A DNA stretch of 64,000 bases from Dolichospermum sp. FACHB-1091 (GTDB lineage Bacteria; Cyanobacteriota; Cyanobacteriia; Cyanobacteriales; Nostocaceae): positions 62,001 to 126,000 of the forward strand of contig NZ_JACJSB010000009.1 in assembly GCF_014697585.1 (NCBI RefSeq), in the 5' to 3' direction. The position numbers and the translations under genes were made by a program. The notes beneath the pieces are model-generated. The model did no database searches. It had not been told where the DNA came from and worked only from the letters and a program-made list of their open reading frames with translations. How positions within the stretch are numbered: the first letter of the stretch is position 1; each line of letters opens with the position of its first letter. Below, one piece after another: positions 52,981 to 61,783 of this stretch.

Positions 52981-53664
52981 TTACGGTATATTTAATCTTT
53001 TGCTTAAATACCAAACAATATATTGACAGTATGGACTATATTTATCTTCTGCATCTTTGCTACTCAGTTCCTCTAGTTTCTTTTTGATAGCTTCTTTTGA
53101 CCAAGTTTTATTAGGAAACTTTTTATTTAAAGCAATAATAACACTAGATAATGTATTTTTACGATTTTTGACAAGAATTTCATGGTTAAGATTTAAAATT
53201 TCATTTAGTTCATGATTGATAGTTTCATCATCAGAAAAAATCTTTCCAGTATAACTATATTTGATATAGTTTTCACAATTTTTATCACTATCTGCTGGAT
53301 TGAGCTTTATTTTACAAATGATATTCTTTCCTTCGTTGTTCTTCTTTCCTTCGTAATATCCCTTTCTTGCATTACAATGAAAATTTTTTAATCCTTTACC
53401 TCTATTACCTGAACAAGAAGCTATTAGATTTTTATAGTCTAGTTGTAAATGTGGATAGCAATCCTCATTTTGAGCTTTGTTATGTTCAATTTCCATATTA
53501 TCTATAGATATTCGTTGCATACAATAACAACAAATATAACCTTGTTCAGTCAGCAATGCCTCTTTTAAAGGTTTTTTGGGATGATATCCGTCATAATTTG
53601 CGTCCTGTGTCTGACGATATTGTAAAAGAGATGGAGGTTCTGAACCTTTGATAATGCGTTTCAT
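52981..53664 (-). CDS. ptuB: PtuB-like HNH nuclease of a Septu-type defence pair
   Basis: The protein has 227 aa. The N-terminus MKRIIKGSEPPSLLQYRQ, the zinc/HNH region GYICCYCMQRI with MEIEHNKAQ, LDYKNLIASCSGN and FHCNARKG match what I recall of the TIGR02646/PtuB family. The HNH domain is the presumed nuclease that attacks nucleic acid when phage infection is sensed. Its start overlaps the ATPase stop by 4 bp. No reverse transcriptase lies nearby, so it is not a retron-associated pair. Confidence 0.85.
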   Translation of the reverse strand: MKRIIKGSEPPSLLQYRQTQDANYDGYHPKKPLKEALLTEQGYICCYCMQRISIDNMEIEHNKAQNEDCYPHLQLDYKNLIASCSGNRGKGLKNFHCNARKGYYEGKKNNEGKNIICKIKLNPADSDKNCENYIKYSYTGKIFSDDETINHELNEILNLNHEILVKNRKNTLSSVIIALNKKFPNKTWSKEAIKKKLEELSSKDAEDKYSPYCQYIVWYLSKRLNIP

Positions 53665-54968
53665 TCTACCCTGTTTAAAAAGTCAATAAGTGTATAAGCT
53701 TGAATCATATCTGGGTCATTATTTCCCAATGATTCAGATAACTTTTGCAGTTCTAGTTTAGCTTCTTCTAAGTTATCATTATCTATCATTTCAAAACATT
53801 TGTCTATTCTTTCCTGCATTTTCACAGGTCTTTTTTCCACACCCATAACCTCAGAAAGAATTGAGTTACTGTCTCTACCAAAAGTATGGGGTGTTTCTAC
53901 AATTTCTGAATCTTCTAAAATAAATACGTTTTCTCGGTTGACTCCACTCAAAACTTGAGGAGAATGAGTAGTAACAATAAATTGACACTTGGGAAATGTT
54001 TTTCTAAAACTAGGAATTACAATTCTTTGCCATTGAGGATGTAAATGTAAATCTATTTCATCAATTAATATTATTCCTGTGCCTTTTTCTAGCAGTTCAG
54101 AAGGATTAGTAATACTAGGATTTAAAATTGCTAACCGTCTTGCAATGTCAACTACTAACATCAATAAGGTTTTTTCACCTTCCGAAAGTTGATCTAGTTT
54201 GAAGTTTTCACCATTTTTTTCGATAACTAATGAAGGACTATTAAGACGATGACTACTTAATTCTTTACTACCACTTACACGAGCAATATGAAGGTTTACA
54301 AATTGGCTATTTGGGAAAGATTCTAAAAATATTTCTATAGCTTTTCTAACAATTTCAAGGTTGGTATTTCTAAAGCTATTATTTTCTCTTAATCGAATTT
54401 CATTTTCATATTCTTCTTCTTCTTTAAACCAATCAAAAAAATCTTTAAAATCGTTGATATTGTTTGAAAATGCTGATTTATAAGCATCAAACTGATTAGG
54501 TTTACGAATAACTCTTTTTCCAGAAGCAGAGTTCATAACTATTCGTTGTGTTTGATAATAAACTAATAATGGTATGGATAAATTAAGTCGATATTTTAAT
54601 TCTTGATGTACGTCAGAAGCATACTGATTAATTTCTTTTTTCCTTGTTATAGATTTAAATTGATCTCTATCTCTGGAAATATCCCAAGAAAGTTTTATAC
54701 CTGAGTCAATTACAGTGCGAATAGATTCTTGTGTTCTATGTGCATTTATATTTATATCATCCTCTGTTAGATCAAACTCTAACTTTTTGTAAGGTTTCTT
54801 GGGCAGTAATTCATCTATAAATATTGACAAAAGGATAGCAATACTATCTAAAATAGATGATTTACCTGAACCATTGACTCCAATAAACACAGCCAAATCA
54901 GGAGGAAGCGTTAATTTGAGTTCTCGAAAACCTCGAAAGTTTTGTAAATGTAATTCTTCAATCCGCAT
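53661..54968 (-). CDS. ptuA: PtuA-like AAA ATPase of a Septu-type defence pair
   Basis: About 435 aa from ATG 54968 (MRIEELHLQNFRGF); 14 more residues upstream are possible. This is an SMC/OLD-like ATPase with Walker A GVNGSGKSS (about residues 29-37), a long helical insertion, signature DQLSEGEKTLL, Walker B GIILIDEIDLHLHP and the switch His in VTTHSPQVL. In Septu systems the ATPase forms a complex with the HNH nuclease PtuB and controls it. Neighbour order and the ATGA overlap fit a two-gene Septu operon. The phage trigger is unknown. Confidence 0.85.
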   Translation of the reverse strand: MRIEELHLQNFRGFRELKLTLPPDLAVFIGVNGSGKSSILDSIAILLSIFIDELLPKKPYKKLEFDLTEDDININAHRTQESIRTVIDSGIKLSWDISRDRDQFKSITRKKEINQYASDVHQELKYRLNLSIPLLVYYQTQRIVMNSASGKRVIRKPNQFDAYKSAFSNNINDFKDFFDWFKEEEEYENEIRLRENNSFRNTNLEIVRKAIEIFLESFPNSQFVNLHIARVSGSKELSSHRLNSPSLVIEKNGENFKLDQLSEGEKTLLMLVVDIARRLAILNPSITNPSELLEKGTGIILIDEIDLHLHPQWQRIVIPSFRKTFPKCQFIVTTHSPQVLSGVNRENVFILEDSEIVETPHTFGRDSNSILSEVMGVEKRPVKMQERIDKCFEMIDNDNLEEAKLELQKLSESLGNNDPDMIQAYTLIDFLNRVE

Positions 54969-55054
54969 AATTATAAATTGAATATAATTGTAAATTAAAA
55001 ATACCAACAAGATGATATTTTTATCTTATCAAAAATTTCCGATTTAATAAAATC

Positions 55055-55121
55055 AGGACTTATGCAAAATATCTCTCAAACCCTCATTTCTCTGTTACCT
55101 CTGTGCCTGGAGTGGTTCATT
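55055..55121. mobile_element. Decayed relative of the 114-bp element, copy C
   Basis: AGGACTTATGCAAAATATCTCTCAAACCCTC matches the left end of copy B with one change, then similarity weakens (TCTCTGTTACC, GTGGTTCATT) and the right terminal repeat is lost. It lies between the ptuA start and the stop of the cyclo-ligase gene. Confidence 0.75.
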
Positions 55122-55126
55122 CATCT

Positions 55127-55690
55127 TTAATCTCCATTTTCTGTAATCACAGTTTCTAAAGGTTTATCCCAACTATCAACCGGTAATTGAGAGACATAAG
55201 CAAAATCAAAAACCACTCCCATAGTTGGTTTCTTGTCCCAACGGGGAGAATTTAATAAACGGTCATAATACCCCCCACCATAACCTAAGCGGTATCCTTG
55301 GACATCACAACCCACGCAGGGAACAAGAATTAAATCTACTTCCTCAATCTCTATTATTGGTGCTTCATGGTGAGGTTCTTTGATTCCATAAGCACCAGCA
55401 TGAATGGTATCATGAGGTTGCCAAAAATGCCAAACTAGAGATTTATCAACACAACGGGGAAACCCCCAACGTTTATTAGTGTTGGTATATAGTGAACTAA
55501 TATCAGGTTCTTGACGAAAGCTAAAAAAAGCCAGAATTGTCTTTGCTTGATTAAATATAACTGAGTTTTGGATGTTGGTGGTGAGGCGATCGCTTTTTTC
55601 TCTCCATTCCAATAATGTCATAGACTGGCGTTTTTGGAGTAAAACCCTTCGCAATTCCTTTTTAGTTAGTTGTGAATTAATTGTTTGCAA
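55127..55690 (-). CDS. 5-formyltetrahydrofolate cyclo-ligase
   Basis: It converts 5-formyl-THF to methenyl-THF with ATP, returning an inhibitory folate to one-carbon metabolism. The protein has 187 aa; the N-terminal TKKELRRVLLQKRQSM basic helix and the signature VDLILVPCVGCDVQGYRLGYGGGYYDR (Gly-rich loop at about 137-146) identify the family. A short ATTTTAG array lies 11 bp upstream of the start. Confidence 0.93.
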   Translation of the reverse strand: MQTINSQLTKKELRRVLLQKRQSMTLLEWREKSDRLTTNIQNSVIFNQAKTILAFFSFRQEPDISSLYTNTNKRWGFPRCVDKSLVWHFWQPHDTIHAGAYGIKEPHHEAPIIEIEEVDLILVPCVGCDVQGYRLGYGGGYYDRLLNSPRWDKKPTMGVVFDFAYVSQLPVDSWDKPLETVITENGD

Positions 55691-55700
55691 AGCCGATACA

Positions 55701-55731
55701 ATTTTAGATTTTAGATTTTAGATTTTAGATT
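55701..55731. repeat. STRR array ATTTTAG
   Basis: Four exact ATTTTAG units upstream of the cyclo-ligase start (minus strand), touching the left end of the next element. Confidence 0.85.
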
Positions 55732-55818
55732 CTCTCGTTCCCATACTCTGTATGGGAATAAATTAAGAAGGATCTGCCTTCTCTTGTATACTAGAGTCGG
55801 AGACTGGGAACGAGAGAA
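55730..55818. mobile_element. 89-bp element with TTCTCTCGTTCCCA ends
   Basis: TTCTCTCGTTCCCA and TGGGAACGAGAGAA are perfect 14-bp terminal inverted repeats. A hairpin TTCCCATAC-TCT-GTATGGGAA lies at the left end. A related hairpin with covarying stem (TTCCCAGTC-TCT-GACTGGGAA) lies near 39771. There is no coding capacity. Confidence 0.75.
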
Positions 55819-55824
55819 ACTACT

Positions 55825-56769
55825 TTAGCCGGCGTTTTTCCGCCACCAATCAATGGTATTCTTTAAACCTGTTCTAAATTCTACCTCAGCAGTAAAACCA
55901 AAAGCCTGTTTTGCCCTTTCCGTATCCAAACAACGACGGGGTTGACCATTGGGTTTGTCGGTTTCCCAGACAATTTCCCCGTCATACTCCATTAATTCGC
56001 AAATTAAGGTAATTAGGTCTTTAATGGATATCTCGTAACCAGTTCCTAAATTTACGGGTTCAGCATCATTATAAAACTGAGTTCCCATGACTATACCCCG
56101 TGCTGCATCTGTAGAATACAAAAATTCACGAGTGGGAGAACCGTCACCCCAAACAGGAAGTTGTTTTTCTCCCCTGGTTTGGGCTTCTTGTACTTTGCGA
56201 ACTAAAGCCGGAATGACATGAGAACTATTGGGGTTGAAGTTGTCTTCAGGTCCGTACAAGTTTACTGGTAAGAGGTAAATACCATTAAATCCGTACTGCT
56301 GACGGTAAGATTGCAATTGTACCAACAGCGCTTTTTTGGCAATTCCATAGGGGGCGTTAGTTTCTTCTGGATAACCATTCCAGATATCATCTTCTTTAAA
56401 TGGTACAGGGGTAAATTTAGGATAAGCGCAGATAGTTCCTACACAAACAAATTTTTCTGTACCTTGTTGATAAGCCGCATGGATTAACTGCGTCCCCATG
56501 ATCAAGTTATCATAAAATAACTCACCAGGTTTTTCTCGATTTAGACCAATCCCACCCACATGGGCGGCTAAGTGGATGATAATATCTTGTTGGTCTACTG
56601 CTCGTTGGCAATTTTCCCAAACCCGCAGATCACAATCGTGCGATCGCGTCACGGTAATTTTATCACGATCAGCGCCATTTTCACAAAGTTGATCTATGAC
56701 TTGACGACCGAGAAAACCAGCCCCACCGGTGACAAGAATCCGTTTATTTTCTAATTCTAAGGTTGTCAT
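55825..56769 (-). CDS. fcl: GDP-L-fucose synthase
   Basis: It converts GDP-4-keto-6-deoxymannose to GDP-L-fucose using NADPH. This 314-aa short-chain dehydrogenase fold has the nucleotide loop [10 protein letters not shown] (about 16-25), catalytic region [10 protein letters not shown] and Tyr-x-x-x-Lys in YGIAKK (about 138-143). It starts 20 bp after gmd and uses its product, so the two form a GDP-fucose module for surface polysaccharide. Confidence 0.93.
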   Translation of the reverse strand: MTTLELENKRILVTGGAGFLGRQVIDQLCENGADRDKITVTRSHDCDLRVWENCQRAVDQQDIIIHLAAHVGGIGLNREKPGELFYDNLIMGTQLIHAAYQQGTEKFVCVGTICAYPKFTPVPFKEDDIWNGYPEETNAPYGIAKKALLVQLQSYRQQYGFNGIYLLPVNLYGPEDNFNPNSSHVIPALVRKVQEAQTRGEKQLPVWGDGSPTREFLYSTDAARGIVMGTQFYNDAEPVNLGTGYEISIKDLITLICELMEYDGEIVWETDKPNGQPRRCLDTERAKQAFGFTAEVEFRTGLKNTIDWWRKNAG

Positions 56770-56789
56770 CTTATTATCCTTGATACGAA

Positions 56790-57869
56790 TTAAAAGTGCA
56801 GAGATCCTAATGCTTGACGGGTAGTAGCAATATCTTGGGGGTATTTTAAGCCATTACCATTGGGTGAAGTACATCCCACCGCTTTTAAATCGGCTTCTAC
56901 CATGAGAGACACAAGTTCTGGAAATGTTACCGATGGTTGCCAACCTAATTTTTGCTGGGCTTTAGTCGGATCACCAATTAATAGATCTACTTCGGCTGGA
57001 CGTAAATAACGTTCATCAAACTCTACGTAATTCTGCCAATCTAGATTAACATAACCAAAGGCTAACTCTAGAAACTCGCGCACTGAATGGGTTTCTCCTG
57101 TAGCCACCACATAATCATCAGGTTGATCTTGTTGCAACATTAACCACATAGCTTTTACATAATCTTTCGCATATCCCCAATCTCGCTTTGAGTCTAAATT
57201 ACCCATAAAGATATTTTTTTGTTTACCGGCGACAATGCGGGCTACGGCTCTAGTAATTTTACGGGTAACAAAGGTTTCACCTCTTCGGGGAGACTCATGA
57301 TTAAAAAGAATACCATTGCAAGCAAACAAATTATAAGATTCACGATAATTCACTGTTTGCCAATGGGCATATACCTTAGCACAAGCGTAGGGACTGCGGG
57401 GATAAAAGGGTGTAGTTTCACTTTGGGGGACTGCTTGCACTAAACCATACATTTCGGAAGAACCAGCTTGATAGAAACGTAATTCAATCCCGGTACGGTG
57501 TTGATAGTCGCGGATAGCTTCTAATAAGCGTAATGTACCCATGCCTACAGAGTCCACTGTATATTCAGGCGAATCAAAACTAACTCTAACGTGAGATTGG
57601 GCGCCTAAGTTATAAATTTCTACAGGTTTGACTTCTTCTAAAATCCGTCGTAGTGTTGTCCCGTCTGTCAAGTCGCCATAATGTAGAAATAACCGTACCC
57701 CTTGGGTATGAGGATCTTCGTACATATGATCAATGCGGTCTGTGTTAAAAGTAGAGGTACGGCGAATAATACCGTGGACTTCATAACCCTTTTCTAACAA
57801 AAGCTCAGTTAAATAAGAACCATCTTGACCTGTAATACCAGTAATTAAAGCTCGTTTTGTTTGTGTCAT
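56790..57869 (-). CDS. gmd: GDP-mannose 4,6-dehydratase
   Basis: First step of GDP-fucose synthesis. From ATG 57869 the protein has 359 aa and begins [20 protein letters not shown], the exact family N-terminus; an in-frame extension to 58001 adds 44 residues unlike the family and is rejected. The catalytic motif is SSEMYG and Tyr-x-x-x-Lys in YACAK; the substrate loop [16 protein letters not shown] is present. It lies downstream of the sugar transferase on the same strand. Confidence 0.95.
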   Translation of the reverse strand: MTQTKRALITGITGQDGSYLTELLLEKGYEVHGIIRRTSTFNTDRIDHMYEDPHTQGVRLFLHYGDLTDGTTLRRILEEVKPVEIYNLGAQSHVRVSFDSPEYTVDSVGMGTLRLLEAIRDYQHRTGIELRFYQAGSSEMYGLVQAVPQSETTPFYPRSPYACAKVYAHWQTVNYRESYNLFACNGILFNHESPRRGETFVTRKITRAVARIVAGKQKNIFMGNLDSKRDWGYAKDYVKAMWLMLQQDQPDDYVVATGETHSVREFLELAFGYVNLDWQNYVEFDERYLRPAEVDLLIGDPTKAQQKLGWQPSVTFPELVSLMVEADLKAVGCTSPNGNGLKYPQDIATTRQALGSLHF

Positions 57870-58005
57870 GCTTAATAATACCTCATGGTTGTTAGTCAAA
57901 TCATTGCAAACAAATTGTAGCGGATAAATCCAACTTATAATTTCATCATCAAAAATAGTTTTTGGGGCAGTATCATGCCCCACTACAGCAAACCCGCGCA
58001 CTTAC

Positions 58006-58767
58006 TTAGTAAGCACCTTTATTTTTGGGCATAATCACAACATTAACTGTTTTCAGGATAATCCACAAATCTAGCCAAAAGCTCCTAAAATTGACATAGT
58101 GGAGGTCTATTTGTACCCGTCGGGGATAAGGAATATCATTACGTCCAGATACTTGCCACAAACCCGTAATTCCGGGACGAATTGTTAAAACATGACCGAT
58201 ATAATCACCATATTTCGGTAATTCTTCCTCTACTAAAGGCCGCGGACCAACTACGCTCATGTCCCCTTTGAGAACATTCCAAAATTGGGGAAACTCATCT
58301 AAGCTGGTAATTCGCAAAAAGTGACCAATTTTAGTGATTCTCGGGTCTGTTTTCAGCTTAAAATTACTTTCAAATTCCTCTCGTATATTGGGTGATATTG
58401 CCATCATTTCGACGAGCATTTCGTCGGCATTATTGACCATAGTGCGAAACTTAATACAATCAAAGCTTCGGTAATTTTTGCCTACTCGTTTTTGAACATA
58501 AAAAACTGGACCTTTTGAGCTTAGGGCTATCAACAAGGCCAATATTATGTAGATAGGAGAAAACAAAATCAAGACCGACAGTGAAAAAACTATATCAAAC
58601 AGTCGTTTTAAAAACTCTCCGTATAAACCCTGAAAAGATAAACCTCTGGATTTCACATTTAGCTGTTTAACTTTTTGACCACGTTTTGATAAAACAGCCA
58701 TAGATGTACTGTTATCCTTTCGCGGGTATCGTTTGCCGGAGAGGAGTGAACTCTGGGCAGTCATCAT
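58006..58767 (-). CDS. Bactoprenyl-phosphate sugar transferase
   Basis: This 253-aa polyprenyl-phosphate phosphoglycosyltransferase (WbaP/CpsE C-terminal type) starts surface polysaccharide synthesis on the lipid carrier. A membrane hairpin or helix lies at about 58-80 (LSVLILFSPIYIILALLIAL), followed by the conserved catalytic domain with FDCIKFRTMVNNADEM, DEFPQFWNVLKGDMSVVGPRP and RPGITGLWQVSGR. The extended N-terminal membrane domain of WbaP is absent, so it is the short form. Located between a glycosyltransferase and gmd. Confidence 0.92.
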   Translation of the reverse strand: MMTAQSSLLSGKRYPRKDNSTSMAVLSKRGQKVKQLNVKSRGLSFQGLYGEFLKRLFDIVFSLSVLILFSPIYIILALLIALSSKGPVFYVQKRVGKNYRSFDCIKFRTMVNNADEMLVEMMAISPNIREEFESNFKLKTDPRITKIGHFLRITSLDEFPQFWNVLKGDMSVVGPRPLVEEELPKYGDYIGHVLTIRPGITGLWQVSGRNDIPYPRRVQIDLHYVNFRSFWLDLWIILKTVNVVIMPKNKGAY

Positions 58768-58877
58768 ACTCCTTTATAATCCACACCACACATAGTCCGA
58801 TCTTAAGGCTAAAAGGCAGTAATTTTCGGGAAAAATTTGCTATCTTTCTAGAAAACTAACAAAAAAAAGGCTGCTGT

Positions 58878-60020
58878 TTACCCAAGGTAAACTCTTTTTT
58901 CACGACATTCATTGACAAAACCCAAATAACGTTCTGCAAAAACCTGGCGAGAAAATTGATTAGCGTGTTTTCGTATATACTCGTAATCATACAAATGCTG
59001 ATGATCTACAAATTTTTCTACAGCATCTACTAAAGCTCCTACTGTTTGCATTTTGAACAATATACCAGTTCCTGTGTCAGGATGAGTGCGAATATCTCTA
59101 ACTGTTTCTAGCGCACCACCAGCACCATAAGCAATTACGGGAGTTCCACAAGCCTGGGCTTCAACTAGGGCTATACCAAAATCCTCGCAAGCTGCATAGA
59201 CAAAAGCCTTGGCACGTGCCATGTACTTTTTGACGATATGATCAGGTTGCCATCCTAAAATTTGGATATGTGGTTGGGCTATTTCTCGCAGCTTGTCCAT
59301 TTCTTGACCTGTACCAATAACTACCAAGGGGTTTTTTAGGCGATTAAAAGCCTGAATAATCAAGGAAACTTGTTTATAACTCACTAATCGAGAGACTATT
59401 AAGTAAAAATCCTCTTTTTCTGAAGAAAATAAACATTCGTCAATATTCACAGGTGGATAGATAACGGTTGCTTCCCGACGGTAACAACGCCAAATCCTTC
59501 TAGCTGTGTGTTGAGAGTTAGCAATGAAATAATCAACTCGGTTGGCACTAATTACGTCCCATTGCCGCAAATGATGTAGAATGTAGCGTGTTATCCAGCC
59601 TATACTGCCTTTACCTAGTTTGTTTTGCTTGAGATAATCAAATGTTAAATCCCAAGCATAACGCATAGGACTATGGCAATAACAAATATGCAATTGATTA
59701 GGCGTGGTTAATACTCCTTTAGCTACCGCATGAGATGAAGATAATATAACTTCATATTCTCGCAAATCCAATTGTTCAATGGCCAAGGGTAACAAAGGTA
59801 AGTATTTTTGCACACCTTGACGCGCTTGGGGAAATTTTTGTAAAAACGTTGTGCCAATTTGACGTTTGTACAAATAACTTTCGGGATTATTAGATTCAAA
59901 ATCAATCAGGGCATACAAATCAGCATGAATGTGATTTAATATCTCCTGGACTACGAGTTCTGAACCACCTGTAGCTTGAGGGGTTAACCACTCATGAACC
60001 AAAGCATATTCTAAAGACAC
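58878..60020 (-). CDS. Glycosyltransferase family 4 protein
   Basis: This 380-aa cytoplasmic sugar transferase has the GT-B fold. The N-terminal domain has CYCHSPMRYAWDL, and the C-terminal domain has LIVSRLVSYKQVSLIIQAF and the nucleotide-sugar motif EDFGIALVEAQACGTPVIAY (E-x7-E type, about 293-312). These fit mannosyl- or related transferases of exopolysaccharide clusters. It is the first gene of the minus-strand cluster GT, sugar transferase, gmd, fcl. Confidence 0.9.
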   Translation of the reverse strand: MSLEYALVHEWLTPQATGGSELVVQEILNHIHADLYALIDFESNNPESYLYKRQIGTTFLQKFPQARQGVQKYLPLLPLAIEQLDLREYEVILSSSHAVAKGVLTTPNQLHICYCHSPMRYAWDLTFDYLKQNKLGKGSIGWITRYILHHLRQWDVISANRVDYFIANSQHTARRIWRCYRREATVIYPPVNIDECLFSSEKEDFYLIVSRLVSYKQVSLIIQAFNRLKNPLVVIGTGQEMDKLREIAQPHIQILGWQPDHIVKKYMARAKAFVYAACEDFGIALVEAQACGTPVIAYGAGGALETVRDIRTHPDTGTGILFKMQTVGALVDAVEKFVDHQHLYDYEYIRKHANQFSRQVFAERYLGFVNECREKRVYLG

Positions 60021-60291
60021 AGCTAAATTGAATGGATAGGAAGTAATTAGGCTAATTTGATCAGGTGATATTCCACACTACTGATTTTTTTGGGACTTAC
60101 TCAGAATGTTACCAAACAAAAAGAATATTATAAGTCTTATTTTCTCAGCAGTGGGAAAATCTCTAGATTACATGAGAGATACAATCCTAGCAAAAGATGT
60201 TCCAGAATGATACTACAACCTGATAACCTCAAAGATAAGCACAGATCAGGGTGACGCAGTCCGCTTTTGGTTATTTAGGAGTTAGGAAGTT

Positions 60292-61224
60292 ATGCGAATT
60301 TTAGTTATTGGTGGAACTCGGTTTATTGGTGTGTATTTGACTCAATTACTGCTAAAGGCCGGACATGAGGTGGTTTTGTTTAATCGTGGTAATCATCCCA
60401 CACCTTCAGACGTAGGACAAATTATAGGCGACCGCACGGACCCAAATCAACTTCGAGAAAAGTTAGCACAAGAAACCTTTGATGTCGTTTTTGACAATAA
60501 TGGACGAGAACTCGCGGATACTCAACCCCTGGCAGAAATCTATCAAGGACGGGTAAAACACTTTGTTTACATGAGTTCAGCAGGGGTGTACCTCAAATCT
60601 GACCAAATGCCTCATTTGGAAGGTGATACAGTAGATCCTAAAAGTCGTCATAAGGGTAAACATGAAACGGAAGCTTACCTCAAACAATTAGGAATCCCCT
60701 TTACTTCTATTCGTCCTACCTATATCTACGGTCCCCAAAATTATAATCCTTTGGAAAGTTGGTTTTTTGATAGAATTGCTCGTAATCGTCCCATTCCTAT
60801 CCCTGGTAATGGTATGCACTTGACTCAGCTAGGCCATGTATTAGACTTAGCTCAAGCGATGATACAAGTAATTGGCAATGAAAAAGCAATTGGGCAGATT
60901 TATAATATCTCAGGCGATCGCTTTGTCACTTTTGACGGTTTAGCTCGTGCTTGTGCTGTCGCTGCTGGTAAATCTGCCGATGATGTTAAAATCGTCCATT
61001 ATGATCCTAAAAAGTTTGATTTCGGTAAACGCAAATCCTTTCCTATGCGGCTACAGCACTTCTTCGCATCAATAAATAAAGCACAAATAGAATTAAATTG
61101 GCAACCTAAATATGATTTAATTTCTGGTTTAAAAGATTCTTGGGAAAATGATTATTTAATCACCAGACAAGATAAATTAGAAGTTGATTTTTCTGTAGAT
61201 GATGAAATTTTGAACGCTGGGTAA
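60292..61224 (+). CDS. NAD-dependent epimerase-fold protein (CSP41-like)
   Basis: This 310-aa short-chain dehydrogenase-fold protein has the nucleotide loop GGTRFIGVYLT (about 7-17), but the Tyr-x-x-x-Lys catalytic pair is not evident at the usual site (KHETEAYLK). This, with GPQNYNPLESWFFDRI and GNGMHLTQLGHVLDLAQAM, resembles the plastid CSP41 proteins, which bind RNA in chloroplasts. Role here may be RNA binding or sugar-nucleotide metabolism. The stop codon is formed by the first unit of a GGGTAAT heptamer array. Confidence 0.85.
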   Translation: MRILVIGGTRFIGVYLTQLLLKAGHEVVLFNRGNHPTPSDVGQIIGDRTDPNQLREKLAQETFDVVFDNNGRELADTQPLAEIYQGRVKHFVYMSSAGVYLKSDQMPHLEGDTVDPKSRHKGKHETEAYLKQLGIPFTSIRPTYIYGPQNYNPLESWFFDRIARNRPIPIPGNGMHLTQLGHVLDLAQAMIQVIGNEKAIGQIYNISGDRFVTFDGLARACAVAAGKSADDVKIVHYDPKKFDFGKRKSFPMRLQHFFASINKAQIELNWQPKYDLISGLKDSWENDYLITRQDKLEVDFSVDDEILNAG

Positions 61225-61290
61225 TGGGTAATGGGTAATGGGTAATGGGTAATGGGTAATGGGTAATGGGTAATTAGTAATTAGTAATTA
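61219..61290. repeat. STRR array of eight GGGTAAT units
   Basis: Eight perfect GGGTAAT units (61219-61274), then TAGTAAT variants and ATTACCCATTAC, which is complementary to the array and could fold back as a hairpin. The first unit contains the TAA stop of the epimerase-fold gene. Confidence 0.95.
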
Positions 61291-61355
61291 CCCATTACAA
61301 CTCATGTCAGCGTTGACATAATTTATATAATGCAGCAGGAACGATCGCTAATTTA

Positions 61356-61598
61356 CTATCTTTCCATTTTTGCATGGTTAATAGTCATTGTGTTCCGTAT
61401 AAAACTAAAAAAATCACCTTTGACAGTATAAGGTTGAGAATGTTCACTATGTTCCTGCATTTCTGCTTCTAACAGATGCAATAGGTTTTCATCATTCTGG
61501 TTTATAGCTGCTTGTAAGCGATGTTCTAGAGTTTTTCGCATATTTTCTTTATGCGTTTTTAAAGTCTCTTTAGCTAATTCTATCCTGCTTGTATTCAT
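61356..61598 (-). CDS. Small helical protein, unknown
   Basis: The protein has 80 aa with a good Shine-Dalgarno (GGGAG, 8 bp). It is highly charged and helical, with RIELAKETLKTHKENMRKTLEHRLQ at the start and repeated His-Glu (EAEMQEHSEHS) in the middle. There is no membrane segment or known motif. It may be a small regulatory or structural protein; nothing more can be said. Confidence 0.5.
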   Translation of the reverse strand: MNTSRIELAKETLKTHKENMRKTLEHRLQAAINQNDENLLHLLEAEMQEHSEHSQPYTVKGDFFSFIRNTMTINHAKMER

Positions 61599-61783
61599 AT
61601 TTAGACTCCCAAGAAAGGACTGAAGTTAAGATAAAACCCACTACTTGATGGTTGTTTTGTAGTTGGCAATTGCAGTAGTAAACAATTTCATTTTTATAAT
61701 CTGTTATTTTGACAACAAATTCAAGTTACTATTGCAGTAATAGCATTATTATCTTGCATTTATCGCAAAAATAGCTGAAAACC

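Noticed and set aside
52981-54968. Retron with PtuAB effector
   Set aside because: No reverse transcriptase frame or structured msr-msd-like region was found next to the pair.
57870-58001. 44-residue extension of GDP-mannose dehydratase
   Set aside because: The residues are unlike the family, and ATG 57869 gives the standard N-terminus with a GAGG-type site.
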